The notes beneath the pieces were generated by a model, which did not search any database, was not told the DNA's origin, and saw only the letters and a list, made by a program, of their open reading frames with translations. From NCBI RefSeq assembly GCF_000785105.2, contig NZ_CP018906.1:186001-250000 (forward strand): a stretch of DNA of 64,000 nucleotides, written 5' to 3'. Shown here piece by piece: positions 7,797 to 17,806 of this stretch; the stretch's first letter is position 1; every line of letters begins with the position of its first letter. The stretch comes from Lentilactobacillus curieae. Lineage in GTDB: Bacteria; Bacillota; Bacilli; Lactobacillales; Lactobacillaceae. A program made the translations under genes and the position numbers.

Positions 7797-8197
7797 CCCG
7801 ATTAGCCCCTTTTATTTAACAAGTACAAATTAAAAGATTCACATAATTGATTATCGTAGCAATTATATATTTAATTTTGGAATAAATCAACCAAAACGCA
7901 GAGAATATTGTAACCGTATTCAACGTTTTCAAGCGGCTAAATACCAGTACTTTATAAGTATCTATATGAGTAGCAATATTCTCCAAACATAATCCATTGA
8001 CTTGTTCATTCCCCTACACAGTAATTATAATCTGCCAGGCTAAGTAGTGCAGTGATTTAGTTTTGTAACAAAGTACCGCTTATTTTACAAAAAATGACAC
8101 TAATTACACAGTTCGATTACAGTTCAGAAATTTCGTTGATATCCCCCCTTAAAAGGTGTTAAGTTTATTCCAGTAATTTATTAAGGGAGTATGGAGA
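7797..8197. other. 401-base divergent intergenic region
   Basis: AT-rich control region between the FMN-reductase operon (minus) and dacA (plus). On the minus strand TTGAAA, 16 bases, CAATAT near 7910-7940 is a plausible promoter and overlaps a half cre-like TGAAAACGTT. I see no convincing frame or RNA. A weak Pho-like triplet (TTTACA at 8084, TGACAC at 8095) was judged insufficient. Confidence 0.4.
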
Positions 8198-9130
8198 ATG
8201 AAATTAAAACAATTATTTAAGACAGTAATTATCACTGCTGTCGCTTCTGTTTCATTTACAACAATGGGTAGTTTTGCATCAAATATGGAAAACGCCCAAG
8301 CATCATCAACTGGTGTTAAGTACGCTAAGTCAGCAGCAGCAATGGATGTTAACAGCAGTAAAGTTGCTTGGTCAAAAAACGGTAACACCTTGCGACCAAT
8401 CGCTTCAATCTCAAAACTTATGACGTTGTATCTAGTTCGTGAAAAACTTGATGACACATCAGCAACTTGGAACTCAAAAGTTAACACAAGTTACTGGGGT
8501 CTTAAGTCAATGGGTAAATCATCAGTTTATGGTGGTTTCAAATTCAAAAAGAACTCATACACAGTTCGTGACCTTTACTTGGCTGCATTGATTGAATCAT
8601 CAAACAACGCTGCTATTGCTTTAGGCCAATGGGTTGCTGGTGGGTATACACCAACTGCTAACAAGCGTTTCTTAAAGATGATGAATACTCAAGCTAAGAA
8701 GTGGCACTTTACCAGAGCCAAGTTTGTTTCAGCAAATGGTATGGAAAACAACGAATTAGCTAAGTATGGTTACGGTGTTTCTGGTTCATACGCTAACCTT
8801 CTTTCAGCAAATTACGTTGCCCACATGGCTCGTCACTTAATTAATGACTATCCAGACATTACCGACGATTCAAGTATCAAGAGCATGAAGGTTGATGGCC
8901 AAACTCTTTACAACTACAACAACCTACTACCGGGTAGAAAGTACTACCAATCTTCACTTAACGTTGATGGTTTGAAGACTGGTTACACTGATCCTGCTGG
9001 TTACTGTTTCGTAGGAACTGCTCAAAAAGCAGGCCACGACAGAATCGTAACGGTTGTTCTCCACGATGCTAATGAATTCACCGAAACTCGTTCATTAATG
9101 AACTACATGTACAATAACAATTTAGCTTAA
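8198..9130 (+). CDS. dacA: D-alanyl-D-alanine carboxypeptidase (low-molecular-weight PBP)
   Basis: 310 residues, a secreted serine peptidase that trims the terminal D-Ala from peptidoglycan stem peptides. Signal peptide in residues 1-36. All three active-site motifs are present: S70-I-S-K73, S134-S-N136 and K260-T-G262. It lacks the C-terminal beta-domain and amphipathic anchor of classical DacA (about 400 residues); the frame ends soon after the catalytic fold, so this is the short, probably freely secreted form found in lactobacilli. AAGGGAG lies upstream of the ATG and a terminator follows. It is monocistronic. Confidence 0.93.
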   Translation: MKLKQLFKTVIITAVASVSFTTMGSFASNMENAQASSTGVKYAKSAAAMDVNSSKVAWSKNGNTLRPIASISKLMTLYLVREKLDDTSATWNSKVNTSYWGLKSMGKSSVYGGFKFKKNSYTVRDLYLAALIESSNNAAIALGQWVAGGYTPTANKRFLKMMNTQAKKWHFTRAKFVSANGMENNELAKYGYGVSGSYANLLSANYVAHMARHLINDYPDITDDSSIKSMKVDGQTLYNYNNLLPGRKYYQSSLNVDGLKTGYTDPAGYCFVGTAQKAGHDRIVTVVLHDANEFTETRSLMNYMYNNNLA

Positions 9131-9139
9131 TAAAAAATA

Positions 9140-9179
9140 AAAAGGATTCCATTGGGTAACTGCCCTCTGGAATCCTTTT
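9140..9179. terminator. Bidirectional terminator between dacA and alpha-galactosidase
   Basis: AAAAGGATTCCA (9140-9151) pairs with TGGAATCCTTTT (9168-9179). It serves two convergent genes. Confidence 0.9.
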
Positions 9180-9182
9180 TTT

Positions 9183-11402
9183 CTATACAGCTTTGATAAT
9201 AAATAGCTGGGAACTAAAGTCTGCTGTCCTTAGTCCTTGCTTCTTTGAATTAGTTAAAATCTCAGGGACAAAGTAACCAGCGTTCATCAATTCATCCCCA
9301 TAAAAAATTTCCTCTGAATCGTTGACCCGGTATTGTTTATCCGGATCTAGCCCTTTAAATTTGATTCTCAAGTATGGTGAATTGGGAATATTTAATAATT
9401 GGAAACGGCCAACAATTGCCAAATCTCTGTCAGGGCTGACCACTTGCCAGCTAGTAACGTTACCATTAAAGGGGCTTTCCAAACGGTAAAATTTACCAAA
9501 CTGGAAGACTTCACGATACTTCTTATAAAATTCGACCTGTTTCCTAACCTCTGCTAGCTCAGAGTCAGTCATTTTGGTCAAATCTAACTCATAACCAAAA
9601 TCACCAAAGTAGGCAACTCTTGCCCTAGTGTTCAACTCAGTATAGCGTCCCGTTTGGTCGTTAGGAACAGCTGATACATGGGCACCCATCATTGATTGAG
9701 AATACCCATACGATGTTCCGTGTTGAATTTTCATTCTTTCAACGGCATCCGTATCATCGCTTGTCCAAGCTTGCGGAGCATAATACATCATCCCTAGATC
9801 AAACCTACCTCCACCCGAAGCACAAGATTCAAATAGCACTTCAGGGTGTGCCTTAGTTAACCGTTCATAGAGGTCATAAACACCAAGAATATATCGATGT
9901 CCCATCTCCAATTGTTGGTTGGCTGCCAGCTTTTGTCCATACATTTCAGTGATGTAGCGATTCATATCCCATTTAATGTAATCAAGTTGCGTTTCATCAA
10001 TAATTTTACTAATCGAGTCAACTAAATAATCAACCACTTCCGGACGCGACATATCAAGTACAAATTGATTTCTACCAGGCGTTTGATGACGGCCTGGCGT
10101 TTGAATCATCCAGTCAGGATGTTCACCGTACAACTGAGATTGTTTGGAAATCATTTCTGGTTCAAACCACACACCCAGTTTCATCCCGAGTTCATGAACT
10201 TGATTAGCGAAGTGACCAATTCCATTTGGAAATTTGCTTTTATCAACAAACCAATCGCCTAAAGAAGTCGTATCGTCATTGCGTTCACCAAACCAACCAT
10301 CATCTAACACAAACATTTCTATTCCAACCGACTTGGCAGTTTTAACAATCTCCATCAACTTATTTTCATTAAAGTTGAAGTAAGTTGCTTCCCAGTTATT
10401 TACTAAAATCGGGCGGGTTGAATGAGCATATATTTGATTAACCAGATGCTGTTGATAAAAGTCAGCCAATTGTTGACTTAACGCATTCATCCCTTGGTTA
10501 GAAAATGTCTGGACAGCTTCCGGAGTCTGGAATGTATCTCCCGGCTCTAAATTCCATGAAAATTCGTTTGGATTGATGCCAATAAGCACACGAGAACCAT
10601 CAAATTGATCAACCTCAACCTGATCCAAGAAATTCCCAGAATATACTAAATTGAATCCAAACACTTCACCAGAATTCTCACCTGTATCTGGCCGAGCAAG
10701 CATCATAAATGGGTTTGCTTGGTGGCTGGATGCCGTGCGGAGACTTCCAGCTCCCTGATATCCAGGTTTTAGTTTTGAACGGGTAAAGTGTCTCTCACGA
10801 GCCCAGGCTCCCGGAAACTCAATCAGATCATAATTGCTATCAGGCAAATCTAACTCACTACTGAATGCGTGGTCAATTACCACCCTTTCAGTACCATGAT
10901 TTATAAATTTAGAACTGCGAACAATCACATCTTGATCAGGAAAAACCGAGTAGCTAAGCTGTAAATCCACACCCACAGTCTCGTCTCTGAGAGTAATAAT
11001 CAGAGTCTGACTACCGTCATCAGCGGAACCAAATGTAGCTGGTAATCCATCTAACCGCCGTTTTCCTGACTTGATTTCATAACTAGCATACTTAAATTCT
11101 GAAATCCGGCTGCCATTATTAAATGTTAGTTGAAACGCTGGAAATCTAAAATCACCACTACCTAAAGCTGAATATTCAAATTTAAGAATATCCGGCTGAA
11201 AGTCTGGTTTGTCAATTTTCCACGCCACTGTAGCATCTTTCAATTCCCGGGTCGTTAGGTTTGAGTAATTATCTTTGGCATGAATTTTTGTTCCGTAATA
11301 GATCTGACCTAGCTCTCCGTTTTCAAGTACATGGAATACATAACTCGTGTGTTTTGTTTGTAGATGAAATGTTTTTGAAGCATCATTATATTCAATTGTC
11401 AT
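9183..11402 (-). CDS. aga: Alpha-galactosidase, glycoside hydrolase family 36
   Basis: 739 residues, cytoplasmic (no signal peptide); hydrolyses terminal alpha-1,6-galactose from melibiose, raffinose and stachyose. An N-terminal beta-supersandwich domain (about 1-320) precedes the catalytic barrel. The nucleophile is D479 in YIKWDMNR and the acid/base D549 in WTSDDTDAVERM, with the family signatures VLDDGWFG and FESCASGGGRFDLGM. The length matches tetrameric lactobacillus GH36 enzymes. GAAGGTG precedes the ATG. It begins 16 bases after an M20 deacylase gene and probably shares its transcript. No dedicated sugar transporter is adjacent. Confidence 0.95.
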   Translation of the reverse strand: MTIEYNDASKTFHLQTKHTSYVFHVLENGELGQIYYGTKIHAKDNYSNLTTRELKDATVAWKIDKPDFQPDILKFEYSALGSGDFRFPAFQLTFNNGSRISEFKYASYEIKSGKRRLDGLPATFGSADDGSQTLIITLRDETVGVDLQLSYSVFPDQDVIVRSSKFINHGTERVVIDHAFSSELDLPDSNYDLIEFPGAWARERHFTRSKLKPGYQGAGSLRTASSHQANPFMMLARPDTGENSGEVFGFNLVYSGNFLDQVEVDQFDGSRVLIGINPNEFSWNLEPGDTFQTPEAVQTFSNQGMNALSQQLADFYQQHLVNQIYAHSTRPILVNNWEATYFNFNENKLMEIVKTAKSVGIEMFVLDDGWFGERNDDTTSLGDWFVDKSKFPNGIGHFANQVHELGMKLGVWFEPEMISKQSQLYGEHPDWMIQTPGRHQTPGRNQFVLDMSRPEVVDYLVDSISKIIDETQLDYIKWDMNRYITEMYGQKLAANQQLEMGHRYILGVYDLYERLTKAHPEVLFESCASGGGRFDLGMMYYAPQAWTSDDTDAVERMKIQHGTSYGYSQSMMGAHVSAVPNDQTGRYTELNTRARVAYFGDFGYELDLTKMTDSELAEVRKQVEFYKKYREVFQFGKFYRLESPFNGNVTSWQVVSPDRDLAIVGRFQLLNIPNSPYLRIKFKGLDPDKQYRVNDSEEIFYGDELMNAGYFVPEILTNSKKQGLRTADFSSQLFIIKAV

Positions 11403-11418
11403 GGGACACCTTCTATAT

Positions 11419-12678
11419 TTATTTTTGTAAATAGCTAATCACCGAAGTCTTAAACAAATCGATCATTTTTAAATAAACTTGAACATCAACGTACTCGTTA
11501 ACTTGATGTGCGGATGTGTTACCCGGTCCAAGAATTACCACTTCCATTTCTGGATTACCTCTAACAAATTCAGACGCATCCGTGCCTAACGAAACCCCAA
11601 TTGTCGGTAACGGCAAAGGTTGCTTTAAAAACTGGCTAGCATTTTCTTGCAATAAATGGGTTAACTCGCTTCTACCAAAGTTAATCACGGGATCTTCGCT
11701 ATACTCAACTGTAAGTTTTAAGTCGATTGTCGGCGTCTCGTTAAGTTCAGTAATAATTAACTGTAAAGCCTCAATCAATTGATTATTGGGAAATTCTGGG
11801 ATTGTCCGCACTTTAACCTGCTCATATGCATAGTCCGGAACTGAATTGACCTGTTCCCCACCATGGAAAACGTCCGGAGCATATACTGTTTTCCCCAAAA
11901 GCGAATTTTGATATTCTAGTTTAGAATAAAATTCCTTTTCAGCAAGGTAATACTGAACCAGACTATCAACAGCGTTAACCCCTAGACTTGGCATAGAACT
12001 GTGAACAGACTTTCCCCTTGCTTCAACTTTATAAGTCATCCAGCCTTTATGGGCACCAACGATAAAATGTTGTTCGCCATCTTGCTGCTTACTAGTCTCA
12101 AGGGCAGTCTGCAATTTAAAGTATTCGTGGGGATCAATAAATGCTCCGCCTTGGAAATATTCACGGATGTTTTCCAATGGAACTCCAGTTGGCTCACTGA
12201 TTATCAATGCATCTAGATCGTCAGCATATCCTAACTCCGTGAGATGCTTTGCTCCTTGCTCAGTTAACTCCTCGGAAATCGTTGCCATAAACCTGAGGGT
12301 TCCGTGGGTGACGGCATTCATATCTTTTAGTTCAATCATCATAATTACAAATTCCGCCAGTCCTGACTTCATGTCGCTAGCACCTAACCCATAGATTAGA
12401 CCGTCTTTTTCTACAGCAATGAATGGATCATCCGCCCATTTTATTGAGTCCGTTTTAACAGTATCTTGATGCCCACTCAAACCAATTATTGGGTGACCAC
12501 CATCCCCAATCTCAGCAACTAAGTCCGTTCTACCAGGAAATTGTTGAATCTTTTTGGCCTTGATTCCATGCAATCCAAATAACTGAACTAAGTAGTCACT
12601 AACAGCTTCTTCATTACCGTTAACTGAGGGAATATTAATTAAGTCTTTTAGTATTTGTACTTTTTCGGTATCTTTCAC
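11419..12678 (-). CDS. ArgE/DapE-type M20 metallodeacylase
   Basis: 419 residues with the M20 metal-binding motifs: SGHQDTV (first His-Asp), GLGASDMKSG (bridging Asp), SEELTEQGAKH (catalytic Glu pair) and a C-terminal NTSAHQVNEYV. Members remove acyl groups from N-acetyl- or N-succinyl-amino acids or cleave dipeptides; the exact substrate cannot be read from sequence. The start codon is GTG (12676-12678) with GGGAG 7 bases upstream. A TTCAAT-17-TACAAT promoter is plausible upstream. It lies directly ahead of the alpha-galactosidase gene, an unusual pairing. Confidence 0.85.
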   Translation of the reverse strand: MKDTEKVQILKDLINIPSVNGNEEAVSDYLVQLFGLHGIKAKKIQQFPGRTDLVAEIGDGGHPIIGLSGHQDTVKTDSIKWADDPFIAVEKDGLIYGLGASDMKSGLAEFVIMMIELKDMNAVTHGTLRFMATISEELTEQGAKHLTELGYADDLDALIISEPTGVPLENIREYFQGGAFIDPHEYFKLQTALETSKQQDGEQHFIVGAHKGWMTYKVEARGKSVHSSMPSLGVNAVDSLVQYYLAEKEFYSKLEYQNSLLGKTVYAPDVFHGGEQVNSVPDYAYEQVKVRTIPEFPNNQLIEALQLIITELNETPTIDLKLTVEYSEDPVINFGRSELTHLLQENASQFLKQPLPLPTIGVSLGTDASEFVRGNPEMEVVILGPGNTSAHQVNEYVDVQVYLKMIDLFKTSVISYLQK

Positions 12679-12797
12679 TTGTTTGCTCCCACTGGTTAAT
12701 AATTACCACCATTGTAACCGAAACGAAGAAAACATTGAAAAATAACGGGGTGGCCTGAGCCAAAATACTCACAACCACTCCGTTAAAATTATTTAAA

Positions 12798-13529
12798 TTA
12801 TTGGGCAGTCATCCCACCATCGATAACGAATTCCGATCCAGTCGAGTAACTTGAATCATCCGAAGCCAAGAATAAGACCATCTTAGAAACTTCTTCTGGT
12901 TCTGCAACTCGTTTTAACGGAATTGCCTTGGCGAATTCCTTGATCAAGTCTTCATTGTCTGACTGGTGAATCATTGGTGTTGAAATCACCCCAGGATGAA
13001 CAGAGTTGACCCTAATTCCATAATTTGCAAGTTCAATTGCTGCTGCTTTAGTCATTCCTCTTACCGCAAACTTTGTGTCTGTATAGCCTAAAGCACCTGC
13101 AACCAGTCCATTCATTGAGGAAATATTGACGATGCTACCACCATGATCCTTCATCTTTTCGGCAGCATACTTCATGCCATAGAACACACTCAACTGATTG
13201 ATTTTAAAAATCTTCATGTAGTCGTCAGTAGTTAAATCAAAAATTGACTTGGAGAAGGTAATCCCAGCATTATTTACCAGGATGTCGAGTTGACCAAACT
13301 TATCAACTGCTTCATTGACAACGTTTCGCCAATCATCCTCGTTAGAAACGTCTTGCTTAACAAAAATAACGTTGTCGCCAAGTTCGCTGGCAACTTGGTT
13401 TCCCTTCTCTTCGTTAATGTCTGTAATCACAACTTTGGCGCCCTCATCAACGAACAACTTAGCATGACTTGCACCCATTCCTTGTGAGGCTCCGGTAATT
13501 ATTGCAACTTTACCATCAAGTTTACCCAT
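12798..13529 (-). CDS. Short-chain dehydrogenase/reductase
   Basis: 243 residues, classical SDR: TGASQGMG (coenzyme loop), acidic D-I-N after the second strand (NAD preference), NNAGITFS, the catalytic serine region NISSMNG, and Y-T-D-T-K as the YxxxK pair. It resembles the glucose 1-dehydrogenase / hydroxysteroid / acetoin-reductase group; the substrate is not predictable. AGGAGG precedes the ATG. It appears monocistronic, with its own upstream region and an MFS gene terminator behind it. Confidence 0.88.
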   Translation of the reverse strand: MGKLDGKVAIITGASQGMGASHAKLFVDEGAKVVITDINEEKGNQVASELGDNVIFVKQDVSNEDDWRNVVNEAVDKFGQLDILVNNAGITFSKSIFDLTTDDYMKIFKINQLSVFYGMKYAAEKMKDHGGSIVNISSMNGLVAGALGYTDTKFAVRGMTKAAAIELANYGIRVNSVHPGVISTPMIHQSDNEDLIKEFAKAIPLKRVAEPEEVSKMVLFLASDDSSYSTGSEFVIDGGMTAQ

Positions 13530-13645
13530 ATAAATTCCTCCTTTTTGAATCCGATTACAATTAAAGTGTAGCTTAATTCACATCGAATATAAATAAAAAT
13601 GTACTTATTGTGATTGATTCCCGATTGGTTACGTAGATTAAGACA

Positions 13646-13680
13646 CAAAAAAGGCTACAATGATGAAATCATTGCAGCCC
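13646..13680 (-). terminator. Terminator of the MFS gene
   Basis: Minus strand stem GGCT-CAATGAT / ATCATTG-AGCC with one mismatch (13653-13679), followed by six T. Confidence 0.85.
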
Positions 13681-13698
13681 CATTAACTAAACTAAGAA

Positions 13699-15126
13699 TT
13701 ATTTACTAACGCTTGCGGTTTTCTTGCTGACTTTTCGATTTTGCAAATAACGAATAAGCACCATAATTAACGTCAATCCTGAAACCACAGTTGCAATTCC
13801 AAACACATTCATAAAAGCACTCATAAAGTTGCTACCGAGTTGTGGAGTTATTCGCACGACTCCTGGAATTTGAACAAATAGAAGTGACGAAGAGAAGCTA
13901 ATTCCAATCGTCATCCCCAACGTTCTGGCAAACGAATTAACTGATCCAGCAATCCCTGCTAAGCTACGATCGACAAGTCCCATCGTTAACGCATTATTTG
14001 GTGACAGGAACAGTGCCATTCCAACACCATTTAGCACGATTGGCCAGATAATTAGTGGTAACTGCATTGTTGCTGGATAAATTGCGTAACCCACCTGAGA
14101 AACCATTAAAACCACCAAACCGACCACAGTCAGTAGTTGTCGGTTAACTCGATCAGCCAAAATTCCTGATAGCGGGCTAACAATCAACATGGTTACTGAC
14201 TGTAGCATTACTAGCAGCCCACTTTGCAGTGGAGTCATTAGTCCATAACTTTGTAAGTAAAATGGCAACATAATGTTTGAAACTGCGTTAACCATCATCG
14301 TCAAAAATAGTGCAGTAATTGATATCATGAATGGCTTGTTATGAAGTACCTTCGGCGAAATCCAAGGACTTTTGGCATGGTCATCTTGGATAAATGAGTA
14401 CGCAGTGATTCCCCCACCAACAATTAGGAAGGCAAATCCCATCAAAATATCCTTACCACCTTGGAAAAATGGGCCACTCAGGAAGAAAATCAGCATTCCC
14501 ACTGTGAATAGTGACTGTCCCTTCCAGTTTGCCCCCTTCATAGTGGAACCAACTGAATTGATGCTTTCCTTGGGAATTTGGAGAACCTTACGACCAAAAT
14601 ACAGCACAATCAAAGAGATAGGAATGTTTAGCCAGAAAATCCAGCGCCAACTTCCGATAGACATAATTAATCCACCAACCGCCGGCCCAGAAATTGCACC
14701 TGCGGAAATAAACATCGAAATATACGATAGGGCCTCTGCACGACGTTTATCAGGAAAATAATCGGTAACAATTCCCATCGAATTAGCCATGATCATTGCA
14801 GAGCCAATCGCCTGAATAATTCTTCCAACAATAATCACCCAAAAAGTTGGTGCAAACCCAGTAATCGCCGAGCCAATCAGGAATGCAATTCCTCCATTTA
14901 AAAATATGTAACTCTTTGAAATTTCGTCCCCTAAATGGCCAAACATTACCAGTAAAATGGCAGTAGTAATCAGTCCAGACTGAACTACCCAAGTTGCTAA
15001 ACCACTTGAAATTCCAAGTGACAACGCAATTTTAGGCAATGCCAAGTTGGTACTTGATCCAGATAAACTCGATAAAAATGCAAATGAACCAAGAACCCCG
15101 ATAATTGCTAAGTTTTTCTTTTCCAT
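13699..15126 (-). CDS. MFS transporter, DHA2-type drug:proton antiporter
   Basis: 475 residues with about 14 hydrophobic spans, the length and pattern of EmrB/QacA-type efflux pumps. Motif-A-like GHLGDEISKSY lies after span 2 and a motif-C-like GPAVGGLIMS in span 5. Exports hydrophobic or cationic compounds using the proton gradient; the substrate is unknown. GGGGGAGGCC lies upstream of the ATG. It is monocistronic, between a terminator and the als operon terminator. No regulator is adjacent except the SDR gene, which is transcribed separately. Confidence 0.88.
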   Translation of the reverse strand: MEKKNLAIIGVLGSFAFLSSLSGSSTNLALPKIALSLGISSGLATWVVQSGLITTAILLVMFGHLGDEISKSYIFLNGGIAFLIGSAITGFAPTFWVIIVGRIIQAIGSAMIMANSMGIVTDYFPDKRRAEALSYISMFISAGAISGPAVGGLIMSIGSWRWIFWLNIPISLIVLYFGRKVLQIPKESINSVGSTMKGANWKGQSLFTVGMLIFFLSGPFFQGGKDILMGFAFLIVGGGITAYSFIQDDHAKSPWISPKVLHNKPFMISITALFLTMMVNAVSNIMLPFYLQSYGLMTPLQSGLLVMLQSVTMLIVSPLSGILADRVNRQLLTVVGLVVLMVSQVGYAIYPATMQLPLIIWPIVLNGVGMALFLSPNNALTMGLVDRSLAGIAGSVNSFARTLGMTIGISFSSSLLFVQIPGVVRITPQLGSNFMSAFMNVFGIATVVSGLTLIMVLIRYLQNRKVSKKTASVSK

Positions 15127-15227
15127 TTTTCTGGCCTCCCCCTTTGGTTTCTCATTATTTATAACATAAATGGCAGAGAATTCATCGAATTATGCTTGTA
15201 AAAAGTTAGTGGCTTGGCTTACCGCAC

Positions 15228-15272
15228 AAAAAAACCGTAAACCATTCAAATTAACGTTTGAATGCTTTACGG
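15228..15272 (-). terminator. Terminator of alsS-alsD
   Basis: CCGTAAA-CATTCAAA pairs with TTTGAATG-TTTACGG (15235-15272); a run of seven T follows on the minus strand. Confidence 0.9.
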
Positions 15273-15299
15273 CTATTCATTTATTTTGTTTATCTGCAA

Positions 15300-16013
15300 C
15301 TACTTTTCTGACTCTTCAATACTCTTGTCAATTTCATCATCTGCAAAGTCATGTTGCATATAGTCATTATCGCTTACGGGTAGGTGTTGTTCTAAGGTAT
15401 CAAACTGTTGAATAGTAACCTCAGCTTGATCAACCGCAAATCCCAAAACGTGCCCACCAAAGTCATGGGCGTCACTCATAAAGTGATAGTGGAACCCACC
15501 GACTGCTGCACCATTAAACAACTCTGGTGAGTAGTAACCCAGCAACGTTCCTTCAACTGTGTCACGCTTGAAGACGCTTTGCTGCTTAGCAGTTTCGGAC
15601 AATGTTTTATATGGCACATCAGATTTGGCAACGGCTCGAGTTGTAACGTCCGTGAACGTTCCCTGAACTTTAACAGAGAAAAACGTATTGGCACTGCGTG
15701 ATAGTTCAAGAATTTGTTTACTTAAATCGGCCATTTTTACGTTTTCGACAGTTGCTAGCGGTTGATAATCCGCCCAGTTTGCATTAGCAAACGGCATGGT
15801 AAAATCACCATTAACGATGTTTACCTCACCCTTAGAGTTGACTTGATATGGCTTGCCATCCAAAATAACGAGTTCGCCATCCAGTCCTTCACCGGTCCCG
15901 ATTCCAGTATCACCATGTTTTAGGAAATCAGCCATTGTGGTAGTTCCCTTCAATAATCCTGGGACTAACAATGCCAGCGTCCCGTGTTGATATAACGTAC
16001 TGGTTTTACTCAT
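15300..16013 (-). CDS. alsD: Alpha-acetolactate decarboxylase
   Basis: Converts (S)-2-acetolactate to (R)-acetoin, draining pyruvate without acid formation. 237 residues from the ATG of MSKTST; the nearby earlier ATG touches the AAGGG ribosome site, so the later one is chosen. Family landmarks: LYQHGTLALLVPGLLKGT, GTGEGLDGELVILDG, and the zinc-binding HYHFMSDAHDFGGHVL with three His. It starts 21 bases after alsS and shares its promoter and operators. Confidence 0.96.
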   Translation of the reverse strand: MSKTSTLYQHGTLALLVPGLLKGTTTMADFLKHGDTGIGTGEGLDGELVILDGKPYQVNSKGEVNIVNGDFTMPFANANWADYQPLATVENVKMADLSKQILELSRSANTFFSVKVQGTFTDVTTRAVAKSDVPYKTLSETAKQQSVFKRDTVEGTLLGYYSPELFNGAAVGGFHYHFMSDAHDFGGHVLGFAVDQAEVTIQQFDTLEQHLPVSDNDYMQHDFADDEIDKSIEESEK

Positions 16014-16034
16014 TGATATCATCCCTTCAACAAA

Positions 16035-17711
16035 TTAATTTAAAATGTCATCTAATAAAGTTGACTTCAACTTAATGTTATCACTGTAATCAACCGGAAC
16101 ATCAATTACTGAAGGACCATCTTCTGATTTGGCTGCCTTTAAGGCTGAAATAAGTTCTTCCTTGGTAGTTGCTGTGTGGCCATGAGCACCAAAACTCTCA
16201 GCATACTGGGCAAAATCTACTTTACCTAGAGTAACTCCAGCATCCTTACCATATTTGGCAACTTCTTGGAACTTAACCATATCGTAGTACCCATCGTTAA
16301 AGATTACTTGGACAATATTCAAGTTTAATCTAACCGCAGTTTCTAACTCAGCTCCTGAGAACAAGAAACCACCATCGCCAGACACTGAAACAACTGGCTT
16401 TTCTGGGAATTCAAGTGCTGCTGAGATTGCCCAAGGTAGTGATACCCCAAGAGTTTGCATCCCGTTACTAAATAACAAGTGGCGAGGCTTGTAACTTCTA
16501 AAGTAACGAGCCATCCAGATATAAAAACTACCAACATCAACAGTAACGATTGTGTCTTCAGTTGTTTCTGATTGAAGGGCGTCAACCACTTCAAGTGGGT
16601 GAACAAACCCATCTTTAGCTGGTGAAGTTTCGATGGTTCCTTCATCAAATCTAGATCTTAAATCATCCAATTTCTTTTCAACATTGCTTGCCAACGGTTC
16701 AGTACCTGCAACTTGTTCAGCTAGTTGATCAAATGTCTTAGCAATGTCTGCTTGAATTGTCATTTCGGGTTGATAATCAAATGAGATTTCAGGGGCAATT
16801 TCGTCGATACTAACAATCTCTGATTTATGGTCAGCATTCCAGAATCTAGCTTCATACTCAACTGGATCATAACCAACGGTAATTACGAGATCACTTTCTC
16901 TTAAAATTGCATCACCAATTTGGTTTCTAAACAAACCAACTCGACCAAAGTAATTACCCTCTAATTCTTTAGAAATGATTCCAGCACCTTGAAAGGTTTC
17001 AACAACTGGAACAGCTAAATTACTTAAAAACTTTTTGATTGCGTCAGCATTTTCAGGTCTTGAAGCTCTCATCCCTGCAAGAATAACTGGCATCTTAGCT
17101 GCCTTAATTTTAGCAACGATTTTTTCAACACTAGCTTGGTCTGCGGTGCTCTTAACTGGTTCTTGAACCTTTTCAATAACTGGTCTGTCAGATTCTCCAC
17201 CTAACACATCTCCAGGAATCGATACAAATGTGGCTCCAGCTTTAGGAGCTACAGCTGCTTGATAAGCGTTGGTAAAGGCTTCCGAAACGTTATTTGAATC
17301 CTGAATTTCCACACTTGTCTTAGTAACAGAACTCATAATCGCCTGACTTGGAATACTTTGATGAGTTAAACGGGCAACGTCATCACGAGGCACTTGGCCT
17401 CCGATTGCAATCACCGGATCAGCCTCAGAGGTAGCGGTCAATAGTCCGGTAATCAAGTTAGAAACCCCAGGACCAGAGGTCGTTGCGGCTACTCCTGGTT
17501 TGCCTGTTAACCTACCAATTCCTTGTGCCATGAAGGCAGCATTTTGCTCGTGGCGTGTTACTATTAATTGCGGAGCTTTAGGATCATCATTGTACTTTAA
17601 ATCCTCAAACAATTGGTCAACTTTAGCACCAGGAACCCCAAACACATACTTAATTCCTTGGTTGATCATACTTTGAATTAAAGATTTTGAACCAGTCATT
17701 TTATCACTCAT
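16035..17711 (-). CDS. alsS: Catabolic acetolactate synthase
   Basis: Thiamine-diphosphate enzyme that condenses two pyruvates to acetolactate. 558 residues; three domains with GVPGAKVDQLFEDL and the catalytic Glu region RHEQNAAFMAQG at the N-terminus, and the ThDP motif GDGGFLFSGAELETA...NDGYYD near the C-terminus. The absence of a regulatory small subunit and the neighbouring alsD mark it as the catabolic, FAD-independent type rather than IlvB. The start is the ATG of MSDKMTG, with GAGGTG upstream. The promoter region carries two identical 18-bp palindromes shared with the divergent marR gene. Confidence 0.96.
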   Translation of the reverse strand: MSDKMTGSKSLIQSMINQGIKYVFGVPGAKVDQLFEDLKYNDDPKAPQLIVTRHEQNAAFMAQGIGRLTGKPGVAATTSGPGVSNLITGLLTATSEADPVIAIGGQVPRDDVARLTHQSIPSQAIMSSVTKTSVEIQDSNNVSEAFTNAYQAAVAPKAGATFVSIPGDVLGGESDRPVIEKVQEPVKSTADQASVEKIVAKIKAAKMPVILAGMRASRPENADAIKKFLSNLAVPVVETFQGAGIISKELEGNYFGRVGLFRNQIGDAILRESDLVITVGYDPVEYEARFWNADHKSEIVSIDEIAPEISFDYQPEMTIQADIAKTFDQLAEQVAGTEPLASNVEKKLDDLRSRFDEGTIETSPAKDGFVHPLEVVDALQSETTEDTIVTVDVGSFYIWMARYFRSYKPRHLLFSNGMQTLGVSLPWAISAALEFPEKPVVSVSGDGGFLFSGAELETAVRLNLNIVQVIFNDGYYDMVKFQEVAKYGKDAGVTLGKVDFAQYAESFGAHGHTATTKEELISALKAAKSEDGPSVIDVPVDYSDNIKLKSTLLDDILN

Positions 17712-17732
17712 TACAAGCACCTCGATTTTTTG

Positions 17733-17752
17733 TGTGTTGAATTGTCAACACA
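17733..17752. promoter_or_regulatory. MarR operator O1 (alsS-proximal)
   Basis: TGTGTTGAATTGTCAACACA: 8-bp arms around ATTG. It lies in the alsS 5' untranslated/start region and reads TTGACA on the minus strand. Confidence 0.8.
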
Positions 17753-17768
17753 TTTAAGATATACTCAC

Positions 17769-17788
17769 TGTGTTGAATTGTCAACACG
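17769..17788. promoter_or_regulatory. MarR operator O2 and alsS -35
   Basis: Same 18-bp core GTGTTGAATTGTCAACAC as O1, centre-to-centre 36 bp. On the minus strand it supplies the TTGACA -35 for alsS, with TATATC/TATCTT about 15-17 bases downstream. A plus-strand TATACT at 17760-17765 may serve marR. Binding here would block both directions. Confidence 0.8.
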
Positions 17789-17806
17789 AATTTGAAAGGA
17801 TTATTT

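Noticed and set aside
8084-8111. Pho-box-like hexamers before dacA (TTTACA, TGACAC, ACACAG)
   Set aside because: Only the first hexamer matches well and no further in-phase repeats exist, unlike the four-hexamer array before ugp.
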